DNA from: an uncultured Mycoplasmatota bacterium
Lineage (GTDB): Bacteria; Bacillota_I; Bacilli_A; RF39; UBA660
Assembly: GCA_900542735.1 (NCBI GenBank)
Contig: UQOS01000020.1
Location: forward strand, 1 to 20,755
Direction: 5' to 3'
DNA: 20,755 nucleotides
Below the pieces are notes generated by a model. It did no database searches. It was not told the origin of the DNA and was given only the letters and a program-made list of their open reading frames with translations. Below are positions 1-6,986 of this stretch, piece by piece (position 1 is the first letter of the stretch; each line of letters starts with the position of its first letter). Made by a program: the position numbers and the translations under genes.

Positions 1-77
1 ACATCTTTACTATCTCCGAATGTTTGATTTTCTGTAAAATGTTGATCTCCATCAAGTACTATCATATGTACTGGATA
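1..77 (-). repeat. 77-bp perfect direct repeat, copy B (may continue outside the window)
   Basis: Identical to 1057-1133 and in the same reading frame. Identity breaks immediately at base 78 versus 1134, which is the N-terminal side of the protein. On the other side it reaches the window edge, so the true repeat is at least 77 bp and probably longer. It marks the start of a second copy of the glycine-rich module. Confidence 0.9.
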
Positions 78-3000
78 CTTTTCTTCATTTGCTACGAAAT
101 AATAATATCCTGTTTTTAAATTATTGTCATTTATTATACTTAAAATGCTTTCTCCTTTTATTGTTACACTTTCTATGTATTTTTCTTTATCTTGTTCTAT
201 TATTTCTTTTAAATCATAGTATTGCCCATTTCGGATTTCTCCTATATTAAGAGTTCCGGTTCCTCCAGCTCCACCATATTTTTTTAATCCACCAATGTAT
301 AAAGTATTACCAAGCAACTCTTTATATCTTATATCTGTTATTATTCCCAATTGATCTATTTTGGTATTTTGATTTGTGAATATGTTAACTGATCCACCTC
401 CTGATGCTCCACCATAAGATGAAGTATCAGCTCCTTTAGCACTTATTGTTCCATTATTTTCATACTCATTTGCATAGATTATTAACAATCCACCAGTTCC
501 TCCAGCTGGATTTCCAACTCCATTTTCTCTTCCAATTCCAATTCCTCCAGAGCCTCCAACTGATGAAGCTGATGATCCTCTTGTATTACTTGCATATATT
601 CCACCACTTCCTGGACCACCTGAATAACTTGTTCCAATTCCTCCAGTTCCTGAATATGAGCAAAGCCCTCCAGCTCCACCTGGGCTTGTTACGTATCCAC
701 TTCCGCCTCCACCAGTTTGTCGACCAGTTGCTGCTACCGCTGAATTTCCAGCTGTTGAATGATTACTATCACACGCTTTTGCTGATGCAGCTCCAGTTCC
801 ACCAACCGCTGGTACATATTCATATGTTCCATCAGAATTTTTCCATAAATATACATTCTGTCCTTCTGCTTTTGCTCCATGTGAATTATCTATTGTTCCA
901 TTATTCGTTAATTTGCCTGTTACATATATCGTGAATCCTTTTGGTCCTCCATATGATTCATCATAATATGGTCCTACAGTTACTCTACTATCTATCGTTA
1001 AATTTCCATTTACTTTTACGATTACCATATTCTGTGCATAATCATCTTTTGTCGCTACATCTTTACTATCTCCGAATGTTTGATTTTCTGTAAAATGTTG
1101 ATCTCCATCAAGTACTATCATATGTACTGGATATATTTCATCATTCACTTGAATTTTATATTTTCCCGTTATGATTTCTTCACTGGATATTGCCTCTAAT
1201 AAACTATTTGCTGTAATATCTGAAGTTTCGATTACTGTAATTTCCTTTTCTACCGTTGCTTTTTTACCAGTTCCTGTTGTTGATACACATTGAATTTTAT
1301 GAGTTCCTAGTTTTAATTCACTTATATTAGTAATAACCGTATCCCCATCTTTACATTCTACCGTTACACCTGATGCTGTTTCCTTATAATAAGTAGGTAC
1401 TTGTAAATCATAGCCCAGTTGAATTCTACTTGGTATATTTAATTCAATAACTGGTTCTTTTGCATCTATTTTAGTAATATCAAAACTGCTTGCACCTAAA
1501 ACTATGTCATCTCTAGTTGTTCTTGCCATTATAATAGTTGGTTCAATTAATTTAACTGGTCCATCATATTCTAACCATGTTACTCCATTATTTATAGAAT
1601 ATTCATTTACATATTCATTAGAATAATAAGAAATCGTCACAATTTTTTCTGCTGTCCATTTAGAATCATTTATTTCTATCATTGGTGTATATTCTTCATA
1701 TATTGTTTTTTCTGTTTGTAGACTAATTTCTCTCACATCTAGTGAACTGCTTCCTGATGATATTTCTACATAGTAAGCATTATCCACTACCTCTATCATA
1801 GATAATACTTTTACCATATTAGTCTTTGTTAATAGATTTTTGTCTTTATCATATAATCTTATCTCAGCATTATTTGCTACCGTTGTACCTGTGTATATTT
1901 TTATTTTTCTTCCATATAAATTTGGATTTAAAGTAAATAATCTTACCTGATTTTTTCCAATCGTTTCTTTATTAGTTAAATCATCATCATAGGTTACTGA
2001 GTTTACTGCATTACTTGGTACTTTTACTTCTCCTACTGTAATTACTTCCTGTCCTGTTTCTTTTCTTACACTTTTTGCTTCTATTTTGCCAGTCTTTATT
2101 GTAATCGGACCTGTATATTTTTTCCAGTCTCCTCCATCTATTCTATAATAATTTTCAATATCATCTTTTGTTGTATCATAAACAATATAACTTGGTTTTT
2201 CTTCTATCATTCCTAAATTTGTTAACATAGGATAACCATCACTTAAGGTAATAATAGGTTCTGAAATTTTATCCAAATCAAGCACATAAGTTCTTTCACT
2301 TACAATCGTTTCATTGGAAGCAGCATCTAATCCTTTTGCATATATTGTTAAACTTCCATCTTCATTTTTCAAATGATATAAATTTTCTGCTTCTAATAAA
2401 AATTCTCCTGTATAATCTTGATAAGTTCCATTTTCCCCTATTTTATATTGTTTGATTGTAGAATCACCATAATCAATATTTACCTTAGTCTTAGTTGTTT
2501 TTTTAGTTGCCACAATATTTATCACAACATTTGGTGCTTCTTTATCAATATTAGTTACTTCTACTTCTACTACACTTTCATTTCCTACTCTATCTACCGC
2601 ATAAAAAGTATATACACCATTTTCTTCTATTGTAACGATACTAGAATTATCTATTTCAGTTCCATTTTTTTGAAAATAACTACTATTTTGACTTCCTTTT
2701 GCCCACTTTACTGTATCAACAAAATAATTGTCTTTAGCACTTACCATTAGATTTACTTTTTGTTTTGGATTTATCAAATCTCCATTTACTGTGATTACTG
2801 GAGCGACATCATCTATATTGGTAATTTTCTTACTAACTGTATCACTTTGTATCTCACTTTTGGTTTCACCTTTTGCATATATAATTGTTCCATTTTGTTT
2901 AACTTTAAATGATTTTGTATATTCAATCCAATCTGTTGCTATACCATTTGCATCTACTATTTTATAATATCTATTTGTAAGAATCTTATTATAATTAATG

Positions 3001-6000
3001 CTTACTGTTACTTCTTTTGCTTCTTCATCACTTGGTTCCACTATAATTTCTGGACTTTTTGGCTTAGTTTTATCCCATCTCATAAATAAATTTTCCATCA
3101 ATTCACTAAATGGTACATTAATTAAATAATAATGATCAGTAAAAATCACATCATTTCCATTCTCATCTTTAACTTTAATACCATTATAACCATTCATATT
3201 AAATTGATTTTGATATTGAGGTTTAATTAATAGTATTCCCTTATCATCATAAGTTTTCCATACTCCATTAACTTGCCATTTGTATTCTCGTATTGTTGCA
3301 CAAGATGGATAATTTAATTTAATAATATAGTAACTATCTTTATCTATTACGATATATTTGGGTAATGGTTGAATATTCGTTATATTTTCTGTTGCATCAG
3401 CAGTATATCCAAGTACATTTGAATTATAAGCATATATTTCCGAATTCTGATATATTTCAAATGGCTCCGTATAATATAATTTTGCTCCACCATCTATTTG
3501 ATAATACTTTTGATCTGCATTTTTATCAAATGTTATACTTACTGTTACCATATTCGCAACACTACTTGGTTCATATGTAATTACTGGTGCCATAATTCCA
3601 GTAGTTAAAAAATCGATTCCTAGTGTTTTAGAACCATATCCATTAGTACTTGTTGCATATGCATATACTGTTGTATTTTGATTTACTACAAATGGTCCTG
3701 TATATTGCTTATAGTTAGTATCTCCTTGTAATTTATAATATTTTCCTACTGCATCTTTATCATAATCAATTGTTACTACTGTTTTATTTACTAATGTATT
3801 ACTTGCTTCTGGATCAGTAAATATTTCTACATCTAACTTTTTAGTTGGAGTTGGAGATGTTACTGTTGTGATTACTCTTGAAACTACAGTTTGACCATTT
3901 TGGTTAATTCCTCTTGCATAGATTGTAGAACTCTTCTGTACTTTTATCTCTCCTGTATAATTTTGATAAATAACGCCATCAAAACTATACTCTAGTGTAT
4001 TATAATTATCACCACTTATAGTAACAGTTACTTCCGTTTGCTTACTACTTAAATAATCTGGTGTTGCATCGATTCTTACATAAGGTTTATTTCCAACGAT
4101 TATATTTTGTATCCATTTATAACTAGTATCTGATACCTTTCCATCACTTTTTCTTACATAATAAGCTTTTATTAATTCATTTTTTCCTACAGTAAATTCT
4201 CCAGTATATACTTTATAGCTTCCACTACTTCCTTCTTGAACATAAATAACATCTGCTTCTTCTTGTGGCTCTATACTTACTTTAACATTTTCGGCTTTAG
4301 TATCACTTGGTGTTACTTTTATATTTGGTCCTATTAAATATTCACTTGGTTTTGTATTCGTACTAGGAATTGTTGTATAAACTCCATCATTCTTCTTAGA
4401 TGGTAAATAATCAAATGTTCCTGTACTTCCACCTTCTGATGTTCCCGTTCCAGTATATCCTGAATTTATCTTTTGGTTCCATTCTTCTTCATCATTAGCT
4501 AATAGTTCGCTTATAAATACACTATCTGTTCCCTTTACTTTTTTACTGTATAAATACTCGCCGTCACTATTATACACTTTTTCCTCTTTAACTACTCTTG
4601 CCTCTATTAAAGTATTTACTCCTACTTCAAATTCTCCTGTATAATCTTGCCAGTTCCCTGAAGAAACTCGGTACTCCTTTACTTCAGCATCTTTATCATA
4701 ATATATTTTTACTTTTGTTTTTTCGTTATTTTTAATGGTATACTTATCAGGTTCTATATCTACTGCTGCTTTTCCACTTGGTGCAATAACATAAGTTTCT
4801 CCCAATAAGTCATATCTAATATATACATCTTTTACATCATCTAATTTTACTAAAATTGGGCCAGTGTAATCTTGCCATCCTGTATTTTCATATCCGTCTC
4901 TAATTTCTCCCTCTTTTCCTATTCTCCACTGCCAATTGATAGAATTATCCGGATAATATAAATTTAATCTTATCCATCCATCCCATTCTTCATCTAATCC
5001 TTCTGCTACTTCTACTTTAATTTTTTTCGTTACTCTTACATTAATACCATTATTTCCATAAGCTGTACATTCTATATTATGTTCTCCTATTCCTAAACTA
5101 CTAGTATCTGTCATTTCAATATTATCTACTAAACATTTTACTGTTCCACCGGTTGGTCCAAACTCATAATAGCTAGGCAAATCATATTTGCTACCATAAA
5201 TAAAATTAGATGGGACTTTGTCTAGGTTGATTATAGGTATTACTAAATCTTTTTCATCATCTGGTGCTGGTGTAGTTGTAGGACTTGGTGTAGTACTACT
5301 ACCTCCATTTCCATTATCAGTAGGAAGTGGACTTTCTGTTGGATTAGGAGAATCAGTAGGGTTAGGAGTTATTTCGTTATCATTTTCTTTTGTTTTTACT
5401 TGCATACTTAATACTGTGATATTTCCAACTTTATCTACTACTTTTACATATATTGTATATTCTTTTCCTATTTCTAAATTACTATAAGTATAAGTAGATT
5501 TTCCTTTTTCATAAGTACTACCATCTATACTATAATAATATCCTTCTATTCCACTATGTTCATCTTTTGCACTTACTTCTACTTGTATAGAATTTGTAGT
5601 AATTTTTTTCTCTACTACATTAGTAATAACTGGATTTTGATTATCTATAAATACTACTTCTGTATTAGATAAATTTCCCTTATTTCCTTTTTTATCAACT
5701 GCTCTAAAAGTAACATAGTATTTCCCTGTTAGACTTATTTTTACATTTTTTGTTTCTGTCTTTTTGAAATTGCATTTCTTAGTACTTTTATTTTCACTAA
5801 TACAGTATTCGTAATAATCTAAGCCATTCTTTGTATAAGCATCTTTTACTACTTTAATAATACTTTCTTTTTTCCAATCATTACTTCCACCATCTATAAC
5901 TGGTGATGTTGGTTTATCTAACTTAAATGTTTCTATAATTTGATTTTCTATATTTTCATAAATATCTTTTCCAAAAGTAACACTAATACCAAAGATACAA

Positions 6001-6113
6001 ATTAAAAGTAGTAAAAGTAATATGATTAGATACTTTCTCTTAGAATCATTTTCTTTTTCATTTTTTGTATGTAAATTATCTTTCTTTTTATCTTCTTTTT
6101 CTATCTTTTTCAT
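1..6113 (-). CDS. Giant membrane-anchored modular surface protein (adhesin-like), 3' end outside window
   Basis: The frame is open from an ATG at 6113 (ribosome binding site TAGGAG seven bases upstream) to the window edge, 2,037 codons, with no stop. The N-terminus is a Lys/Glu-rich cytoplasmic tail followed by one hydrophobic segment (residues about 28-48), so the protein is probably anchored by an uncleaved signal. After it come two Ig/FN3-like domains (about 70-235), a Pro/Thr/Ser linker (about 241-288), a two-Cys Ig-like domain (about 295-365), about ten repeats of a chitobiase-like beta-sandwich with the signature Y-x-I-D-G-G-x-W-x-x-Y-T-G-P (about 410-1525), a second two-Cys Ig-like domain (about 1558-1626), and a glycine-rich beta module (from about 1640) that begins to repeat at the window edge. 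Such repeats are typical of Firmicutes extracellular adhesins or glycan-binding proteins; the ligand cannot be told. No cell-wall sorting signal is visible because the C-terminus is missing. Confidence 0.85.
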   Translation of the reverse strand, partial: MKKIEKEDKKKDNLHTKNEKENDSKRKYLIILLLLLLICIFGISVTFGKDIYENIENQIIETFKLDKPTSPVIDGGSNDWKKESIIKVVKDAYTKNGLDYYEYCISENKSTKKCNFKKTETKNVKISLTGKYYVTFRAVDKKGNKGNLSNTEVVFIDNQNPVITNVVEKKITTNSIQVEVSAKDEHSGIEGYYYSIDGSTYEKGKSTYTYSNLEIGKEYTIYVKVVDKVGNITVLSMQVKTKENDNEITPNPTDSPNPTESPLPTDNGNGGSSTTPSPTTTPAPDDEKDLVIPIINLDKVPSNFIYGSKYDLPSYYEFGPTGGTVKCLVDNIEMTDTSSLGIGEHNIECTAYGNNGINVRVTKKIKVEVAEGLDEEWDGWIRLNLYYPDNSINWQWRIGKEGEIRDGYENTGWQDYTGPILVKLDDVKDVYIRYDLLGETYVIAPSGKAAVDIEPDKYTIKNNEKTKVKIYYDKDAEVKEYRVSSGNWQDYTGEFEVGVNTLIEARVVKEEKVYNSDGEYLYSKKVKGTDSVFISELLANDEEEWNQKINSGYTGTGTSEGGSTGTFDYLPSKKNDGVYTTIPSTNTKPSEYLIGPNIKVTPSDTKAENVKVSIEPQEEADVIYVQEGSSGSYKVYTGEFTVGKNELIKAYYVRKSDGKVSDTSYKWIQNIIVGNKPYVRIDATPDYLSSKQTEVTVTISGDNYNTLEYSFDGVIYQNYTGEIKVQKSSTIYARGINQNGQTVVSRVITTVTSPTPTKKLDVEIFTDPEASNTLVNKTVVTIDYDKDAVGKYYKLQGDTNYKQYTGPFVVNQNTTVYAYATSTNGYGSKTLGIDFLTTGIMAPVITYEPSSVANMVTVSITFDKNADQKYYQIDGGAKLYYTEPFEIYQNSEIYAYNSNVLGYTADATENITNIQPLPKYIVIDKDSYYIIKLNYPSCATIREYKWQVNGVWKTYDDKGILLIKPQYQNQFNMNGYNGIKVKDENGNDVIFTDHYYLINVPFSELMENLFMRWDKTKPKSPEIIVEPSDEEAKEVTVSINYNKILTNRYYKIVDANGIATDWIEYTKSFKVKQNGTIIYAKGETKSEIQSDTVSKKITNIDDVAPVITVNGDLINPKQKVNLMVSAKDNYFVDTVKWAKGSQNSSYFQKNGTEIDNSSIVTIEENGVYTFYAVDRVGNESVVEVEVTNIDKEAPNVVINIVATKKTTKTKVNIDYGDSTIKQYKIGENGTYQDYTGEFLLEAENLYHLKNEDGSLTIYAKGLDAASNETIVSERTYVLDLDKISEPIITLSDGYPMLTNLGMIEEKPSYIVYDTTKDDIENYYRIDGGDWKKYTGPITIKTGKIEAKSVRKETGQEVITVGEVKVPSNAVNSVTYDDDLTNKETIGKNQVRLFTLNPNLYGRKIKIYTGTTVANNAEIRLYDKDKNLLTKTNMVKVLSMIEVVDNAYYVEISSGSSSLDVREISLQTEKTIYEEYTPMIEINDSKWTAEKIVTISYYSNEYVNEYSINNGVTWLEYDGPVKLIEPTIIMARTTRDDIVLGASSFDITKIDAKEPVIELNIPSRIQLGYDLQVPTYYKETASGVTVECKDGDTVITNISELKLGTHKIQCVSTTGTGKKATVEKEITVIETSDITANSLLEAISSEEIITGKYKIQVNDEIYPVHMIVLDGDQHFTENQTFGDSKDVATKDDYAQNMVIVKVNGNLTIDSRVTVGPYYDESYGGPKGFTIYVTGKLTNNGTIDNSHGAKAEGQNVYLWKNSDGTYEYVPAVGGTGAASAKACDSNHSTAGNSAVAATGRQTGGGGSGYVTSPGGAGGLCSYSGTGGIGTSYSGGPGSGGIYASNTRGSSASSVGGSGGIGIGRENGVGNPAGGTGGLLIIYANEYENNGTISAKGADTSSYGGASGGGSVNIFTNQNTKIDQLGIITDIRYKELLGNTLYIGGLKKYGGAGGTGTLNIGEIRNGQYYDLKEIIEQDKEKYIESVTIKGESILSIINDNNLKTGYYYFVANEEKYPVHMIVLDGDQHFTENQTFGDSKD
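1057..1133 (-). repeat. 77-bp perfect direct repeat, copy A
   Basis: This 77-bp stretch is identical, base for base, to positions 1-77. It encodes a peptide containing HMIVLDGDQHFTENQTFG, at the start of the glycine-rich module of the surface protein. The offset to the other copy is 1,056 bp (352 codons), so both copies are in frame. Confidence 0.95.
1540..4890 (-). repeat. Array of about ten chitobiase-like beta-sandwich repeats (protein level)
   Basis: Within the giant surface protein a diverged motif of the form YY-x-I-D-G-x-W-x-x-YTG-(P/E)-(F/I)-x-V-x-x-N-x-x-(I/V)-YA recurs about ten times. The YTG positions lie near 4860, 4640, 4205, 3960, 3700, 3465, 2915, 2410, 2115 and 1560. The pattern resembles the CHB_HEX_C_1 (chitobiase/beta-hexosaminidase C-terminal-like) family found as stalk repeats in bacterial surface proteins. 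The copies differ strongly at the DNA level, so the array is old. Domain borders are estimates made by eye. Confidence 0.65.
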
Positions 6114-6155
6114 ATATTTTCTCCTACCCTTTATTATTTACTATTTTCTATTAAA

Positions 6156-6184
6156 ATTATAGTGCATTTTGAACTATCGGTCAA
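6156..6184 (-). promoter_or_regulatory. Promoter of the giant surface protein
   Basis: On the minus strand there is a -35 box TTGACC (6184-6179), a 17-bp spacer and a -10 box TATAAT (6161-6156), close to the sigma-A consensus. Transcription would start near 6149, giving a leader of roughly 36 bases before the ATG at 6113. Confidence 0.75.
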
Positions 6185-6190
6185 TAAAAT

Positions 6191-6227
6191 AAAAAAATAT
6201 AATCTCATAATAAAGATTATATTTTTT
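6191..6227 (-). terminator. Rho-independent terminator of the leuS transcript
   Basis: An inverted repeat pairs 6195-6205 with 6214-6224 (AATATAATCT with AGATTATATT) around an 8-base loop and is flanked by A and T runs on both sides. It lies just after the stop codon of the glycine-rich ORF and before the surface-protein promoter. The symmetric A/T flanks mean it could act in both directions. Confidence 0.7.
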
Positions 6228-6231
6228 AATT

Positions 6232-6954
6232 CTATAATTCACCTAAATAAGTAATTTTGGCATAACCATTTCCTTGTTTTGCATAATTACTAATAGCTTC
6301 TTCTGACACATTAGTGGTTGAGATAGTTTTAGTAGATTCTTCAGTGGATTCCTCACAATTATAACAGTACATAACTTTATCAGTTAAAAGTGAATTTCCT
6401 ATATAGGAAGAACCTCCACCACCGCCTGCAAACATGCCACTGCCTCCGCCATATAAACCAGCTCCGCCACCAGTTGAATTTGTATACCCACCTGTTCTAG
6501 AAGTAAATCCTCCTAAGCCAAAATTACCATTAGCCGCACCAATTTCATTATTATCAGTTCCACCAACACCACCAGCTATCTGACTACCTCCTGTTGATAG
6601 AATATAAGTAAAGGCTGAATATGCTTTACTAGAATTATCGACATATCCACCAGCAGAGCCACCAAAAGAATGAGTATTATCAGAAGAGATACAATATCTC
6701 CAAAGGGATCCACCACCGCCTGCTGCTACAATTAAAATATTATCTATTTTAGTTTCAAAACTAGATAATAATCCCGAAGCTAAAGAAATATGAGTTGCTC
6801 CACCACCTGAACCTGCAGCATTAGAACAACTAGAAGCAATAACATAAGCATTTCCACCACCATTATAACCACCGAGCAAAATACCATTAGTACTAGAATT
6901 AGAACTTAATCCTTTTCCACCAACATTTATATATAATTTATCTCCTTTGTTCAA
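6232..6954 (-). CDS. Glycine-rich domain protein, probable 5'-truncated remnant
   Basis: The ORF matches the bacterial Gly_rich domain (PF12810-like). It has the NKGDKLYINVGGKG opening, an SGGGATHI block, an ILIVAAGGGG strand, GGG-rich loops, GGGGGSSYIGN, and a closing GNGYAKITYLG. The domain normally continues upstream, after a signal peptide, but here neither is present. The only start is a TTG at 6954 with no convincing ribosome binding site, and domain-like residues (VYSTGILEL) continue in frame upstream of it until the leuS stop codon region (frame closed by TAA at 7003-7005). The breakpoint therefore lies at the leuS 3' end. It has no terminator between it and leuS and would be carried on the leuS transcript. 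I infer a gene remnant left by deletion or rearrangement; a functional short protein is less likely. Confidence 0.6.
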   Translation of the reverse strand: MNKGDKLYINVGGKGLSSNSSTNGILLGGYNGGGNAYVIASSCSNAAGSGGGATHISLASGLLSSFETKIDNILIVAAGGGGSLWRYCISSDNTHSFGGSAGGYVDNSSKAYSAFTYILSTGGSQIAGGVGGTDNNEIGAANGNFGLGGFTSRTGGYTNSTGGGAGLYGGGSGMFAGGGGGSSYIGNSLLTDKVMYCYNCEESTEESTKTISTTNVSEEAISNYAKQGNGYAKITYLGEL

Positions 6955-6986
6955 TTCAAGTATTCCAGTAGAATAAACTTTCTTTT

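Noticed and set aside
446..934. Plus-strand 162-codon open frame, Leu/His/Phe-rich
   Set aside because: It is antisense to the glycine-rich coding region of the surface protein; the composition is the complement of Gly/Ser/Thr codons and no ribosome binding site or motif is present.
2418..2967. Plus-strand open frames rich in Ile/Phe/Ser/Tyr
   Set aside because: They lie antisense to the repeat array of the surface protein, which is open in one frame throughout; hydrophobic composition comes from AT-rich antisense reading.
1540..4890. Repeat array considered as a CRISPR or tandem DNA repeat
   Set aside because: The periodicity is only at protein level with irregular spacing and diverged DNA; there are no short identical repeats with unique spacers.
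1..6113. Frameshift in the giant surface gene
   Set aside because: A first frame count seemed to disagree between the two ends, but recounting showed the ATG at 6113 and the repeat at 1057 to be in the same frame, and the reading is open throughout.
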